A stretch of 64,000 nt of DNA from Sandarakinorhabdus glacialis (GCF_014643455.1 NZ_BMJM01000010.1:1-64000), one strand, 5' to 3'. Shown: positions 53,683-64,000, counted from the stretch's first letter. The notes: generated from the letters alone by a model not told the origin. A program made the numbers and translations.

Positions 53683-54908
53683 CACTTACTTCCCGTCCCA
53701 AAGATCCGCGTGACCCGCTCGACACCCGCCGCCAACCGCGCCACATCGTCCAAGTCGTTGTAAACACCGAAACTTGCCCGCGCCGTCGCCGGCACACCAA
53801 GCACATTCATCAACGGCTGTGCACAATGATGCCCGGCGCGAATGGCAACGCCGCTTTCATCCAATATGGTGCCGATGTCATGAGGATGCACCCCCTCGAT
53901 CGCGAACGAAAGAATGCCCGCCGAATCGTCCGGCCCGAACAAGGTCACCGAATTGATCCGCGACAACGCCGCCCGCGCCGCCTTGACCAAAGTCGCCTCA
54001 TGCGCAGAAATCGCTTCAATCCCAATAGCTTGCACATAGTCGATCGCGGCCGCCAGCCCCATAACCCCGGTGATATGCGGCGTCCCGGCCTCGAACCGCT
54101 GCGGCGGCGGCGCATAGGTCGTCTTCTCGAAACTCACCGTCTCGATCATCGCCCCGCCGCCCTGCCAGGGCGGCATCGAGTCAAGCAGGTCGGCACGCCC
54201 CCACAGCACCCCGATACCCGTCGGGCCGTACAGCTTGTGCCCTGAAAAGACATAGAAATCAGCGCCCAGCGCCTGCACGTCGATCACGATCCGCGCCGCC
54301 GCCTGGCAACCGTCGACCAGCACCAAAGCGCCAGCCGCATGCGCCGCCCGCGAAATCCGCGCCACATCGGCAACACTGCCCAACACATTGGAAACATGCG
54401 CGATGCTGACCAACTTCGTCCGCGGCGTCAGCAACGCCTCGAGCGCATCGACATCGATCCGGCCATCCACCGTCAGCGGCGCCACATCGATCTCGATGCC
54501 CGTCCGGTCCCTGAGCAACTGCCAGGGCACGATATTGCTGTGATGTTCCAACGCCGAAAGCAATATCCGGTCGCCCGCCACCAGCCGCTGGCCCCAGCTT
54601 TGCGCCACCAGGTTGATGCCCTCGGTCGCCCCGCGCACGAACACGATCTCGCTCGCCGAAGCCGCCCCGATGAACCGCGCCACTGACTCGCGCGCTTCCT
54701 CGAAACGCAACGTCATCGTCGCCGAACGCTCGTAGACGCCGCGGTGCACCGTCGCATAATCCGGCCCATAAGCCTTTGCTATCGCATCGATAACAACCTG
54801 CGGCTTCTGCGCCGTCGCCGCTGTATCCAGATACGCCCAATTCCCCGCCAACCCCGGAAAATCATCCTTCCGGCTCGCGGCGACGGGAAGCGCCACAGTC
54901 ACGTTCAC
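53682..54908 (-). CDS. sufS: Cysteine desulfurase SufS
   Basis: This PLP enzyme takes sulfur from cysteine for Fe-S assembly. The 408-residue protein has the PLP Lys225 in FSGHKLYGPTGIG, the active Cys362 in RAGHHCAQPLM and the N-terminal YLDTAATAQKP. No sufE gene is present in this operon, so the sulfur acceptor must be elsewhere. The gene overlaps sufD by 4 bases. Confidence 0.96.
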   Translation of the reverse strand: MNVTVALPVAASRKDDFPGLAGNWAYLDTAATAQKPQVVIDAIAKAYGPDYATVHRGVYERSATMTLRFEEARESVARFIGAASASEIVFVRGATEGINLVAQSWGQRLVAGDRILLSALEHHSNIVPWQLLRDRTGIEIDVAPLTVDGRIDVDALEALLTPRTKLVSIAHVSNVLGSVADVARISRAAHAAGALVLVDGCQAAARIVIDVQALGADFYVFSGHKLYGPTGIGVLWGRADLLDSMPPWQGGGAMIETVSFEKTTYAPPPQRFEAGTPHITGVMGLAAAIDYVQAIGIEAISAHEATLVKAARAALSRINSVTLFGPDDSAGILSFAIEGVHPHDIGTILDESGVAIRAGHHCAQPLMNVLGVPATARASFGVYNDLDDVARLAAGVERVTRIFGTGSK

Positions 54909-55644
54909 AAGGCACCCGCCAGAATATCCGTCACCAACACCTCGACCGCTTCGCGCTCGCCCTCGTCCATGCCCTCGAGGGCATCCGACAAGAACGCCCG
55001 CATCAGCAAAGCCCGCGCCTGTACCGGCGGGACACCGCGGCTTTCCAGATAAAACAATGCGTTACGATCGAGTTCCCCAACCGTCGCGCCATGCGCACAC
55101 TTCACATCATCGGCAAAAATCTCGAGCTCGGGCTTGGCATTCGCCGTCGCCCCACGCTCAAGCAGCAACGCCTTGAACGACTGCGCCGCATCGGTCTTCT
55201 GACCCTCGCGAGCCACCGCCACCTTGCCGAGATATGTCCCGACTGCACTGCCGCCAACGACGCACCGCACGACTTGCCGGCTGACCGCCGCCGGCCCCAG
55301 GTGCCGCACCGTCGTCACAATCTCCAGATTCTGCGTATTTCCGCCAATTATGATCCCACCAAGATCGAAAACGGCACCCTCATGCAACGCCACATCGAGC
55401 GCCACCCGCCCATAAGACCCGCCCGAATTGACGATCCGAAAATCGAGGCTCGCCCCAGCTTCGACCGTCACCGCAAAATCATGAACCGCCACCGCATCCG
55501 ATGCTGCATCCTGTACCAGCAACCGCGTCACCCGCGTCCCCGCCGCCACCAATATCAGCTCTGGCGAAGCCACCGGCCACACCCGCGCCACCGACGCCAG
55601 GTCGCTATACCGCCAAGCTTCATCCCTTCGGGTCGGCAACGCGC

Positions 55645-55648
<4 letters not shown>
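54905..55648 (-). CDS. sufD: Fe-S assembly protein SufD (short form)
   Basis: The 247-residue protein is a SufB/D-family scaffold component. It has the N-terminal RRDEAWRYSDL motif, a beta-helix core and the C-terminal FADDVKCAHGATVGELD with FYLESRGVPPVQARALL. It is much shorter than E. coli SufD (about 420 residues), mainly in the first half. It forms a complex with SufB and SufC. The gene overlaps both neighbours by 4 bases. Confidence 0.94.
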
Positions 55649-56384
<736 letters not shown>

Positions 56385-56385
<1 letters not shown>

Positions 56386-56795
56386 CAGATTTTCGTATCC
56401 GTTTTTACCGTCGCCGCCGCCGTCTGGCGCTTGACGATCGTCACCACCGCGTTGCCGCGCAATTCATCGTCGATCGCCTGAACCGAAGCTTCCGCCACCG
56501 CGTCCGCCATCGGCTGTCCGTCCTTGGGATGCCCGATCAGGCGAAATTTCGCGACCTTGACCAACAGATCGTCACGCGCCGCCTTGCAGGTCTTCAGGAT
56601 GCCAAGCGCCAGCGATCCAGCCGCCTCGTCACCTACCGGGATCGCCGCCGCGTGCCCCGAAATACACTCGGCATAGACCGTGGTCGCCGCATCCATTACC
56701 TTCTGCGCCGCCATGCCCTCGCTATCGACGCGAGGCGCCGGCACCTGGTTGCAAGCCGCCAGCCCGAACGCCGCTAAAACCAGCAAACGCCGCAT
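56385..56795 (-). CDS. Unknown lipoprotein embedded in the suf operon
   Basis: The 136-residue protein has a lipobox FGLAAC with Cys15, so it should be exported and lipidated. The mature part has two more cysteines (YAECISGH and ILKTCKAARD) that could form a disulfide or bind metal, and ends in a Lys/Thr-rich tail. I recognise no family. Its ATG overlaps the sufB stop by one base and its stop overlaps the sufC start by one base. It therefore must be made with the cytoplasmic SUF proteins although its product acts in the envelope. Confidence 0.78.
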
Positions 56796-58321
56796 CACCC
56801 GACACTCCCCTCGAGTGAAATCCCCAGCAACTTCTGCGCCTCGACGGCAAATTCCATCGGCAGTTGCTGCAGCACTTCCTTGCAAAAGCCATTGACGATC
56901 AACGCCACCGCCGCCTCGGCATCGAGCCCACGCGACTGCGCATAGAACAGCTGGTCCTCGGAAATCTTCGACGTCGTTGCTTCATGCTCGATGATCGCCG
57001 ACGGGTTGCGCACCTCGATATACGGCACCGTATGCGCCCCGCATTCGGACCCTAGCAGCAGCGAATCGCACTGCGTATGGTTCCGCGCACCCTCGGCCGA
57101 AGCCGCGACCCGCACCAGCCCGCGATACGTCCCCTGCGACCGTCCCGCCGAAATCCCCTTCGACACGATCGTCGACCGCGTGCCCTTGCCGAGATGGATC
57201 ATCTTGGTCCCGGTATCGGCCTGCTGACGATTATTCGTCACCGCCACCGAATAAAATTCGCCAACCGAATCCTCTCCCGAAAGCACGCACGACGGATATT
57301 TCCACGTAATCGCCGACCCGGTCTCGACCTGCGTCCAACTCACCTTGCTACGCTTGCCCAGGCAGTTCGCCCGCTTGGTCACGAAATTATAAATCCCGCC
57401 CAGACCGTTCGCATCGCCCGGATACCAGTTCTGCACCGTCGAATATTTGATCTCGGCATCGTCCATCGTCACCAATTCGACGACCGCCGCATGCAGCTGG
57501 TTCTCGTCGCGCATCGGCGCCGTGCACCCTTCCAGGTACGACACATGCGAACCCTTTTCGGCGATGATGAGCGTCCGCTCGAACTGCCCGGTATTCGCCG
57601 CATTGATGCGGAAATACGTGCTCAACTCCATCGGGCAGCGCACGCCTTCGGGAATGTAAACGAACGTCCCATCCGAAAAAACCGCCGAATTCAGGCACGC
57701 AAAGAAGTTATCATGCTGCGGCACTACGCTACCCAGCCACTTGCGCACCAGGTCGGGATATTCCTTCACCGCCTCGCTGATCGACCGGAAGATCACCCCG
57801 GCCTTCTCCAACTCGGCGCGGAAGGTTGTCGCCACGCTCACCGAATCGAACACCGCATCGACGGCAATCCGACGCGAGCCTTCAACGCCGGCCAGCATCT
57901 CCTGCTCGGCAATCGGAATCCCCAATTTCTCGTACGTCCGGCGAATCTCGGGATCCAGCTCGTCCAAGGACCCGATCGTCGGCTTCGATTTCGGCGCCGC
58001 GTAATAATAGGCGTCCTGGTAATCGATCGGCTTCAGATCGAGCTTGGCCCAATCCGGCGCCTCCATCGTCAACCAGCGCCGAAACGCCTTCAACCGCCAC
58101 TCGAGCAGCCACGCCGGCTCGCCTTTTTTCGCCGAAATATAGCGAACCGTGTCCTCGTTCAGCCCCTTCGGCGCCATCTCGGACTCGATATCCGAAATGA
58201 AGCCCCATTTGTACGTCGCCAGGTCGGCCACCGCGGCGCGGGCTTCCGCATCTTGCACCGGCGCCTCTTGCGCCATTGCGAACGCCGCCTCAGCCGCCAT
58301 CGAACCACTATCGTCAGTCAT
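56795..58321 (-). CDS. sufB: Fe-S assembly scaffold protein SufB
   Basis: The 508-residue protein is the SufB scaffold. Conserved stretches include [53 protein letters not shown] and the C-terminal [19 protein letters not shown] with NGFCKEVL. It lies second in the operon after the regulator, overlapping it by 4 bases. Confidence 0.97.
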   Translation of the reverse strand: MTDDSGSMAAEAAFAMAQEAPVQDAEARAAVADLATYKWGFISDIESEMAPKGLNEDTVRYISAKKGEPAWLLEWRLKAFRRWLTMEAPDWAKLDLKPIDYQDAYYYAAPKSKPTIGSLDELDPEIRRTYEKLGIPIAEQEMLAGVEGSRRIAVDAVFDSVSVATTFRAELEKAGVIFRSISEAVKEYPDLVRKWLGSVVPQHDNFFACLNSAVFSDGTFVYIPEGVRCPMELSTYFRINAANTGQFERTLIIAEKGSHVSYLEGCTAPMRDENQLHAAVVELVTMDDAEIKYSTVQNWYPGDANGLGGIYNFVTKRANCLGKRSKVSWTQVETGSAITWKYPSCVLSGEDSVGEFYSVAVTNNRQQADTGTKMIHLGKGTRSTIVSKGISAGRSQGTYRGLVRVAASAEGARNHTQCDSLLLGSECGAHTVPYIEVRNPSAIIEHEATTSKISEDQLFYAQSRGLDAEAAVALIVNGFCKEVLQQLPMEFAVEAQKLLGISLEGSVG

Positions 58322-58761
58322 GCCATCACCTCGACCTGCACGGCAGCAACCGCCGCCACAGGCATCAATAAATCCGCCAGACTCACCGCCGCCAGCGCAT
58401 CACGCACGGCGCGGTTGATTGGCCCCCAATGCCCGCGCACCGCACAATGGCCCTCCATCGTACAATCCTGGCTTTCGCCGGTCAGGCAGTTCGTTAACGC
58501 AATCGGTCCATCCACAGCCTCGACGATCGCCGCAACGCTGATCTCGCCCGGCGCCCGCGCCAGCGAAAAGCCGCCGGCAACACCGCGCGACGCCGTCAAC
58601 AACCCGCCCCGCGCCAATGTTCCCATCAGCTTGGCCACCGTCGGCACCGGGATCGACGTTACCTCCGCCACCCGCGCCGCCGACAGCCGCGCATCGGGCA
58701 CACGCGCCGCCGCGGTCATCACGACCACGGCATAATCGGCAAGGTTGGTCAGCCGGATCAA
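58318..58761 (-). CDS. Rrf2-family SUF operon regulator
   Basis: The 147-residue Rrf2-family regulator has an N-terminal winged helix ([35 protein letters not shown]) and three cysteines at 92, 100 and 106 ([16 protein letters not shown]) that should bind an Fe-S cluster, as in IscR. It probably represses the suf operon when clusters are plentiful. The start is a TTG at 58761 with a perfect AGGAGG 7 bases upstream. It overlaps sufB by 4 bases. Confidence 0.93.
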   Translation of the reverse strand: MIRLTNLADYAVVVMTAAARVPDARLSAARVAEVTSIPVPTVAKLMGTLARGGLLTASRGVAGGFSLARAPGEISVAAIVEAVDGPIALTNCLTGESQDCTMEGHCAVRGHWGPINRAVRDALAAVSLADLLMPVAAVAAVQVEVMA

Positions 58762-58779
58762 GGACGATCCTCCTAAAGT

Positions 58780-58826
58780 GGAGCAATTTCGTCCGGCTTA
58801 TGTGGGAAGCCCACGCGCCAAGTCAA
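58780..58826 (-). promoter_or_regulatory. suf operon promoter with candidate operator
   Basis: Reading leftward, TTGACT (58826-58821) and CATAAG (58802-58797) are separated by 18 bases, giving a likely promoter for the regulator and suf genes. An imperfect dyad, read as GGACGAAATTGCTCC on this strand, lies at 58794-58780 around the expected start of transcription. It is a candidate binding site for the Rrf2 regulator itself. The assignment rests on position and symmetry only. Confidence 0.5.
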
Positions 58827-58869
58827 CGCCCAACTTCCGCTCGCCCCCACATTCCCCTATGCCCCCGCC

Positions 58870-59586
58870 ATGAGCCCTATCGCGACCGATCCCGCCACCA
58901 CCCGCCGCCTCTACGGCCGCCGCACCGGCCACAAGCTGCGCATCGGCCAGGCCGCGCTTGTCGAAAACCGCCTCCCCGGCCTCATCCTCCCCGACGCCGG
59001 CACCCTCACCCCGCAAATCCTGTTCGGCGACGACCGGCCCCTATGGCTCGAGATCGGCTTCGGCCGCGGCGAGCACATGGCCGGCCAGGCCCGCGCCAAC
59101 CCCCAGGTCGGCATCATCGGCGCCGAACCCTTCCTCGATGGCGTCGTCGGCGCCCTCATCGAGATCGAGGAACACGGCCTCACCAACATCCGCCTCCACA
59201 ACGGCGACGCGCTCGACGTGCTCGATCGCCTGCCCGAAGCCAGCGTCGACAAGGTCTTCCTGCTCCACCCCGATCCTTGGCCAAAACTCCGCCACGCCCG
59301 CCGCCGTTTCGTCAACCCCGGCCCGCTGGCGATGGTCGCCCGCGTCCTCAAGCCCGGCGGCGAATTCCGCCTCGGCACCGATCACCCGGTCTATTGCCGC
59401 TGGGCACTGATGCAGATGGCCCGCACCGCCGATTTCGAATGGCTCGCGGAAACCCCTGCCGATTGGCAGGTCCGCCCCGACGACTGGCCGCAGACCCGCT
59501 ATGAAGCCAAGGCCCGCCGCCTCGGCCACGAGGTCTGGTATTTCCGCTACCGCCGGACCGGCACATCGCTAACGACGGTCGATTGA
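58870..59586 (+). CDS. trmB: tRNA (guanine-N7-)-methyltransferase
   Basis: The enzyme makes m7G46 in tRNA. The 238-residue protein has the SAM motif [12 protein letters not shown], an [10 protein letters not shown] segment and the family hallmarks [18 protein letters not shown] and [10 protein letters not shown]. The C-terminus has [19 protein letters not shown]. Its stop codon overlaps a TTG that could start accA. Confidence 0.95.
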   Translation: MSPIATDPATTRRLYGRRTGHKLRIGQAALVENRLPGLILPDAGTLTPQILFGDDRPLWLEIGFGRGEHMAGQARANPQVGIIGAEPFLDGVVGALIEIEEHGLTNIRLHNGDALDVLDRLPEASVDKVFLLHPDPWPKLRHARRRFVNPGPLAMVARVLKPGGEFRLGTDHPVYCRWALMQMARTADFEWLAETPADWQVRPDDWPQTRYEAKARRLGHEVWYFRYRRTGTSLTTVD

Positions 59587-59618
59587 CCAGCGCCGCGCGG
59601 CGCTTTAGGCCACGCACC

Positions 59619-60608
59619 GTGACACTCGCCATTCTCGAATTCGAAAAGCCGTTCGCGGCGATCCAGGCGCGCGCGGTGGACTATCGCGCCGCCGGTGACG
59701 AGGCCGCCGCCCGGCATGCCGACGGCGCCGCCCGCCGGCTGATGGCCGAAACCTATGCGCGCCTGACTCCGTGGCAGAAAACCCAGGTCGCCCGCCACCC
59801 GTCGCGGCCGCATTTCACCGATATCGTCAAGTCACTGGTCGAAGACTTCACGCCGCTCGCCGGCGACCGCACCTTCGGCGAGGACGCAGCCATCATCGGC
59901 GGCATCGGCCGTCTGCGCGGCCAGGATATCCCGGTCATGGTCATCGGCCAGGAAAAGGGCAACGACACCGCTTCCCGCGTCAAGCACAACTTCGGCATGG
60001 GTCGCCCCGAAGGCTATCGCAAGGCCATCCGCCTCGTCGAAATGGCCGGCAGGTTCAACGTGCCGGTCATCACCCTCATCGATTCGCCTGGCGCCTATCC
60101 CGGTATCGACAGCGAGGAACGCGGCGTCGCCGAGGCCATCGCCCGGTCGACGCAGGTCTTTCTCGACAGCCCGGTGCCGATCATCGCCGCCATCACCGGC
60201 GAAGGCATGTCCGGCGGCGCCATCGCCCTCGCCGCCGCCAATCGCCTGATCATGTTCGAACACGCCATCTACGCCGTCATCACCCCCGAAGGCTGCGCCT
60301 CGATCCTGTGGCGCACCGCGGCCAAGCCCGTCCCCACCGGCGCCAAAAACGCCCCCGTCGCCCCCGCCAGCCACGCCCCCGAAGCCGCCGAGGCCATGCG
60401 CGTCACCGCCACCGACCTCAGGAAGCTCGGCGTCATCGACACCATCGTTTCCGAGCCATTGGGCGGCGCCCACCGCGACCACCCCGCCGCCATCGCCGCG
60501 CTGTCGATGGCCATCACCGCCGAACTCACGCCCCTCCTCGCGATGGACCCCGCTGCGCTGCGCAAGGACCGCCGCAACAAGTTCGTAGAAATGGGCCGCC
60601 TCCTCTAA
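59619..60608 (+). CDS. accA: Acetyl-CoA carboxylase carboxyltransferase subunit alpha
   Basis: AccA with AccD transfers CO2 from carboxybiotin to acetyl-CoA in fatty acid synthesis. The protein has LEFEKPF at the N-terminus, [43 protein letters not shown] and [11 protein letters not shown]. The GTG at 59619 gives 329 residues and the usual N-terminus; a TTG at 59583 overlapping the trmB stop would add 12 residues. Codirectional with trmB. Confidence 0.95.
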   Translation: MTLAILEFEKPFAAIQARAVDYRAAGDEAAARHADGAARRLMAETYARLTPWQKTQVARHPSRPHFTDIVKSLVEDFTPLAGDRTFGEDAAIIGGIGRLRGQDIPVMVIGQEKGNDTASRVKHNFGMGRPEGYRKAIRLVEMAGRFNVPVITLIDSPGAYPGIDSEERGVAEAIARSTQVFLDSPVPIIAAITGEGMSGGAIALAAANRLIMFEHAIYAVITPEGCASILWRTAAKPVPTGAKNAPVAPASHAPEAAEAMRVTATDLRKLGVIDTIVSEPLGGAHRDHPAAIAALSMAITAELTPLLAMDPAALRKDRRNKFVEMGRLL

Positions 60609-60609
60609 C

Positions 60610-60697
60610 TTGTCCTCCCCCTCAGCCGTAGGCGACGCCTTCGCGTCAACGGGGGAGGCGAGAGACGCGTCTTCGCGGACCTGGGGGTGTCCCCCCG
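60610..60697. repeat. Intergenic palindromic element, family A with internal insertion
   Basis: The copy starts like subtype 1 (TGTCCTCCCCCT) and has the GGGGGAGGCGAGAGACGCG part, but about 25 bases containing GTAGGCGACGCCTTCG separate the two halves of the first stem. The G-rich end is shortened. It lies between accA and the M48 gene. Confidence 0.78.
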
Positions 60698-60713
60698 TCG
60701 ACGAAAAGCACCC

Positions 60714-62174
60714 ATGATCCAACCGCCCCGCAAAGCGTTAGACATCCTCATGCACCCAATCACACCACACATCGCCCTTCTCCTCGCCGCCACGGCGGCG
60801 ATATTCGCCGTCGGCGCCAGCGCCCAGGCCCCCGGCTTCTCAGCCGCCGAGCGTGCCGAGGGCGCCAAGGTCAACCCCCAGCTCATCGCCGAGTTCGGCG
60901 GCGTCTATCCCGGTCCGCAATCCGCCTATGTCCGCGCCGTCGGCCAGCGTATCGCCGCGCAATCGGGCCTCGCCGCCAACCCGCGCGACTATACCGTCAC
61001 CCTGCTCAATTCGAACGTGAACAACGCCTTCGCCATCCCCGGGGGCTATGTCTATGTGTCCCGGCAGCTCGTCGCGCTGATGAACGACGAAGCCGAGCTG
61101 GCCTTTGTCCTCGGCCACGAGATCGGCCACGTCGCCGCGCAGCACGGCCGCAAGCGCGAGCGCGCCTCGGGGCTGGCCAGCGTGCTTGCCGGGCTGGCCG
61201 GCGCCATCAGCGGCTCCAACATCGTCGGCAGCCTCGCCGGCGCCGGGGCGCAGGCCTATACGCTGGGCTATTCGCGCGACCAGGAACGCGAGGCCGACAG
61301 CCTCGGCGTCCGCTATCTCAGCCGGGCCGGCTACGACCCGTTCGCCAGCGGCGACATCCTCGCCGAACTCGGTGCCCAGACCAGCCTCGAAGCACGCCTC
61401 GCGGGGCGCAACGACAAGCAGGTCGGCTGGCTCTCCACCCATCCCGCCAATGCCGAGCGCGTCGCCCGCATCCGCCGCGAGGCCGCGAAGGTCGCCACGA
61501 CGGGCCAGCGTGCCACCAACCGCGACGCCTTCCTCAACGCCATCGACGGCATGGCCTATGACGACGACCCGGCGCAGGGCATCATCGAGGGTCGCAGCTT
61601 TCGCCACGGCCCGCTCGGCATCGCCTTCGATGCACCCGCCGGCTTCACCATGCAGAACTCCCCGGCCGCCGTTATCGGCATCAAGCCCGGCGCCGGGCAA
61701 TTCCAGTTCGCCGGCGGCACTGCGCCCGATATCGAAAGCTACAGTGCCAAGGTCTGGCAGGCCGCCGGTGCGACCGCCCCGCAACCCCGCGCCACCACCG
61801 TCAACGGCATCGAGGCCCGCGTCAGCCAGGCTCACGTCGAGAGCCGCAACGGCACCGTCGACGCGACGCTTGCCGTCTATCGCTGGGGCCCCGATCGCTA
61901 TTATCACCTGCTGATGCTCGCCCCCGGCGGCAGCGCCGCGACCTTCGAACCGATGGTGACATCGGTCCGCCGCCTCACCCCGGTGCAAGCCGGCGCCATC
62001 CGGGGCCGCCGCGTCGATGTCGTCACCGTCAAGCCCGGCGATACCATCGCCAGCATGGCGGCGCGCATGGCCTATGCCGACAACCAGGTCGCGCGCTTCA
62101 CCATCCTCAACGGCCTCGAAGCCGATGATCGCCTGCAGCCCGGTACCCGCGTCAAGCTGATCGTGCGCGGGTGA
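60714..62174 (+). CDS. Secreted M48-family metalloprotease with C-terminal LysM-like domain
   Basis: The protein (486 residues from this ATG, 474 from the ATG at 60750) has a signal peptide (IALLLAATAAIFAVGASAQ). The M48 zinc motif is LGHEIGHVAAQHG, with the third ligand in QEREADSLG. The C-terminal 50 residues (VVTVKPGDTIASMAARM to LQPGTRVKLIV) resemble a LysM domain, which would hold the enzyme on peptidoglycan. This is the BepA/YfgC-like layout used in outer-membrane quality control. The stop overlaps the GTG of the MutT gene. Confidence 0.9.
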   Translation: MIQPPRKALDILMHPITPHIALLLAATAAIFAVGASAQAPGFSAAERAEGAKVNPQLIAEFGGVYPGPQSAYVRAVGQRIAAQSGLAANPRDYTVTLLNSNVNNAFAIPGGYVYVSRQLVALMNDEAELAFVLGHEIGHVAAQHGRKRERASGLASVLAGLAGAISGSNIVGSLAGAGAQAYTLGYSRDQEREADSLGVRYLSRAGYDPFASGDILAELGAQTSLEARLAGRNDKQVGWLSTHPANAERVARIRREAAKVATTGQRATNRDAFLNAIDGMAYDDDPAQGIIEGRSFRHGPLGIAFDAPAGFTMQNSPAAVIGIKPGAGQFQFAGGTAPDIESYSAKVWQAAGATAPQPRATTVNGIEARVSQAHVESRNGTVDATLAVYRWGPDRYYHLLMLAPGGSAATFEPMVTSVRRLTPVQAGAIRGRRVDVVTVKPGDTIASMAARMAYADNQVARFTILNGLEADDRLQPGTRVKLIVRG

Positions 62175-62242
62175 GCGCCGCCGCCGCGGCAGGGGTGAGC
62201 GCCGCCGCCGCGGCAGGGGTGACCGCACCAGCCGCGGTGGGG
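62171..62242 (+). repeat. 24-bp tandem repeat covering the MutT start
   Basis: Two exact 24-base units (62171-62194 and 62195-62218) and one diverged unit (62219-62242) lie head to tail. Each begins with GTG and ends in a G-rich GGCAGGG or GGTGGGG, so each unit carries a possible start codon with a ribosome-binding sequence just ahead of the next unit. They encode VSAAAAAG twice and VTAPAAVG once. Confidence 0.9.
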
Positions 62243-62659
62243 CGCACCGTCAACGTCGCCGCCGCCGCGCTGATCGACGCCGCTGGCCGCATCCTGATGG
62301 CACAGCGCCCCACCGGCAAATCGCTCGCCGGGCTATGGGAATTTCCCGGCGGCAAGATCGAGCCCGGCGAAACCCCCGAGGCGGCACTGGTCCGCGAACT
62401 TGACGAGGAACTCGGCATCCACGTCGCCATCGCCGACCTGGTGCCGCTGGTCGTCGTGCAACATGACTACCCCGATTTCATCCTGGTGATGACCGTCCAC
62501 GCCTGCCGCAGATGGTCAGGCACCGCCCATGGCCGCGAGGGCCAGCCGCTCGTCTGGACGCTTTACGACGACCTCGCCGCTCTCCCGATGCCGCCCGCCG
62601 ACCTGCCCGTCATCGCCGCGCTCGGCCGATTTATGCGACCAGCCGGCCGCGCGCTGTAA
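62171..62659 (+). CDS. mutT: NUDIX hydrolase, MutT type (8-oxo-dGTP diphosphatase)
   Basis: The protein sanitises 8-oxo-dGTP or a similar nucleotide. The Nudix box is complete from [11 protein letters not shown] to [10 protein letters not shown], preceded by [17 protein letters not shown] as in MutT. From the GTG at 62171 it has 162 residues, with an 8-residue Ala-rich unit repeated three times at the N-terminus. GTGs at 62195 and 62219 are equally possible starts, each with a G-rich sequence directly upstream. The first GTG overlaps the protease stop codon (GTGA). Confidence 0.88.
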   Translation: MSAAAAAGVSAAAAAGVTAPAAVGRTVNVAAAALIDAAGRILMAQRPTGKSLAGLWEFPGGKIEPGETPEAALVRELDEELGIHVAIADLVPLVVVQHDYPDFILVMTVHACRRWSGTAHGREGQPLVWTLYDDLAALPMPPADLPVIAALGRFMRPAGRAL

Positions 62660-62668
62660 CGAGTCATG

Positions 62669-62697
62669 TTGCGGGCGCGTGACAGCGAGGCTATGGC
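62669..62697 (+). promoter_or_regulatory. Predicted prs promoter
   Basis: TTGCGG at 62669-62674 and TATGGC at 62692-62697 are separated by 17 bases. They lie 30 bases before the prs start, in the only gap between mutT and prs. Confidence 0.45.
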
Positions 62698-62726
62698 CCC
62701 ACCCAAGTTGCAGGGGCGCACCGTAC

Positions 62727-63662
62727 ATGAAGATACTCGCCGGAAACGGTAATCCCGAATTGGCCCAGGCCATCGCCGGCTATCTCGATCTCAAGCTGAC
62801 CAGCGCCTCGGTGCGCCGCTTCGCCGACGAAGAAATCTTCGTCGAGATCCACGAAAACGTTCGCGGCGAGGATGTCTTCGTCGTCCAGCCGACCGCCGCG
62901 CCCGCCAACGACAACCTCATGGAATTGCTCATCTGCATCGATGCGCTGCGCCGCGCCTCGGCCAAGCGCATCACCGCCGTCGTGCCCTATTTCGGCTACG
63001 CCCGGCAGGATCGAAAATCCGGCTCGCGCACGCCCATCTCGGCCAAGCTCGTCGCCAACCTGATCACCGTCGCCGGCGCCGACCGCGTCCTCTCGGTCGA
63101 TCTCCACGCCGGCCAAATCCAGGGCTTCTTCGATATCCCGACCGACAATCTTTACGCCGCCCCGGTCATCGCCGCCGATATCGAATCGCGCCTCGCCCGG
63201 CAGGACATCGTCGTCGTCTCCCCCGACGTCGGCGGCGTGGTGCGGGCAAGGGCGCTCGCCAAGCGCCTCGGCAACGCCCCGCTGGCCATCGTCGACAAGC
63301 GCCGCGAACGCGCCGGCGAATCCGAGGTCATGAACATCATCGGTGATGTCAGCGGCCGCATGTGCGTGCTGGTCGACGACATCGTCGATTCGGCCGGCAC
63401 CCTGTGCAACGCCGCCGCCGCCCTCATCCAGGCCGGCGCCACAGGTGCCACCGCCTATGTCACCCACGGAGTCCTGTCCGGCGGCGCCGTCGCCCGCGTC
63501 GAAGGCTCGGCACTCACCGAACTCGTCATCACCGATTCGATCGCCGCCGTCGCCTCGGTCCGCGGTGCGAACAAGATCCGCCGCATCACCATCGCGCCGC
63601 TCCTCGCCGAAGCCATGCGCCGCACCAGCGAAGAAAGCTCAGTCAGCTCATTGTTCGACTAA
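62727..63662 (+). CDS. prs: Ribose-phosphate pyrophosphokinase
   Basis: The enzyme makes PRPP from ribose 5-phosphate and ATP. The 311-residue protein has [17 protein letters not shown] at the N-terminus, [11 protein letters not shown], the flexible-loop region [17 protein letters not shown], the catalytic [18 protein letters not shown] and the PRPP loop [13 protein letters not shown]. It is followed by a family A repeat. Confidence 0.97.
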   Translation: MKILAGNGNPELAQAIAGYLDLKLTSASVRRFADEEIFVEIHENVRGEDVFVVQPTAAPANDNLMELLICIDALRRASAKRITAVVPYFGYARQDRKSGSRTPISAKLVANLITVAGADRVLSVDLHAGQIQGFFDIPTDNLYAAPVIAADIESRLARQDIVVVSPDVGGVVRARALAKRLGNAPLAIVDKRRERAGESEVMNIIGDVSGRMCVLVDDIVDSAGTLCNAAAALIQAGATGATAYVTHGVLSGGAVARVEGSALTELVITDSIAAVASVRGANKIRRITIAPLLAEAMRRTSEESSVSSLFD

Positions 63663-63667
63663 TTCTT

Positions 63668-63735
63668 GCCCTCCCCCTCAAGGGGGGAGGCGAGAGACGC
63701 CTCTCGGCGGCCCGGGTGGGGGTGTCCCCCCTCCC
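63668..63735. repeat. Intergenic palindromic element, family A (subtype 1)
   Basis: CCTCCCCCT/AGGGGGGAGG stem, GAGAGACGCC and CCCGGGTGGGGGTG match the copies at 2312 and 42769. It begins five bases after the prs stop codon and separates prs from the convergent small gene. Confidence 0.85.
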
Positions 63736-63745
63736 AGAACGCGCC

Positions 63746-63964
63746 CTACTCCCCCCCAGTCGTCCGAGCAACAACCCGCCCATCCGGCAAATAAACCTTG
63801 GAAGCCGTCACATACTCACCCTTGGGCGTACAAATCCCGCCCGGATCGGCCTTGCGCGCCTTGGCGCAAAACTCGGTATCCGGCCGCGGCGCCTGCGCCA
63901 GCGCCGGAGCACCGACCATGCCAAAGCCCATCATCAGCGTAGCAAGAACAATCTTCGTCTTCAT
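63746..63964 (-). CDS. Small secreted protein of unknown function
   Basis: The 72-residue protein has a signal peptide (VLATLMMGFGMVGAPALAQ). The mature part of about 45 residues has two cysteines (TEFCAKAR and GGICTPKG) that probably form a disulfide. No family is recognised. The start is the ATG at 63964; an in-frame ATG 12 bases upstream is possible. Any promoter would lie at or beyond the window edge. Confidence 0.7.
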   Translation of the reverse strand: MKTKIVLATLMMGFGMVGAPALAQAPRPDTEFCAKARKADPGGICTPKGEYVTASKVYLPDGRVVARTTGGE

Positions 63965-64000
63965 CACAATGTCCAAAAACGGCGGTCATCCGCCTGCATT

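Noticed and set aside
57077-58735. Long plus-strand open frame opposite sufB and the Rrf2 gene
   Set aside because: It is Arg/His/Pro-rich and antisense to well-conserved genes; not a real protein.

Overview
The window is very GC-rich and gene-dense, with many TTG and GTG starts and genes that overlap by 1-4 bases. Gene content points to an alphaproteobacterium of the Sphingomonadales: a class I lysyl-tRNA synthetase, a YlxR domain fused to an L7Ae-like domain between nusA and infB, an Rrf2-led suf operon with a short SufD, and several small secreted families common in sphingomonads. The genus cannot be fixed from sequence alone. No rRNA, tRNA, CRISPR array, phage or insertion sequence was found, so this reads as ordinary chromosome.

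Layout. 1-2.5 kb: a two-component system behind a REP-like inverted repeat. 2.6-5.0 kb: an xth-ribA-L,D-transpeptidase operon on the minus strand. 5.3-10.6 kb: small accessory genes (DUF423, an Imm33-like protein, DUF2501, a class II aldolase with DUF2256, a PhoD phosphatase and an alpha/beta hydrolase). 10.7-12.4 kb: aroK-aroB. 12.5-16.4 kb: an unknown secreted protein coupled to a XerC/D recombinase, then tandem secreted paralogues. 16.5-29.4 kb: the transcription/translation block rimP-nusA-ylxR-infB-rbfA-truB-rpsO-pnp, interrupted by YkgJ-like genes (one decayed), a GNAT protein, a DUF6491-like protein and an orphan nucleotidyltransferase.

29.6-39.5 kb is largely envelope and cell-surface material: CAP-domain protein, phospholipase D, SH3 protein, two META-domain proteins, a crystallin-like protein, mscL, and divergently lemA with two TPM-domain genes; a nitronate monooxygenase-like flavoprotein and a D-2-hydroxyacid dehydrogenase lie among them. 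39.6-48.8 kb: methyltransferase, GST, glycine-zipper lipoprotein, GPH-type transporter, amidohydrolase, DUF885 protein, TPR-like protein and lysS. 48.9-52.7 kb: DinG-type helicase, SixA-like phosphatase and a small lipoprotein. 52.9-58.8 kb: an eight-gene, gapless suf operon on the minus strand with its own Rrf2 regulator and an embedded unknown lipoprotein. 58.9-64 kb: trmB-accA, an M48 protease-MutT pair, prs and a small secreted protein.

No clearly new defence or biosynthetic system is visible. The most unusual signals are (i) dispersed palindromic intergenic elements of at least four families, one of which supplies the stop codon of two unrelated genes; (ii) the lipoprotein gene embedded in the suf operon; (iii) a 24-bp tandem repeat that multiplies the start region of the MutT gene; (iv) an orphan promoter with a TetR-like operator facing no gene; and (v) a decayed, cysteine-less YkgJ paralogue next to an intact copy.
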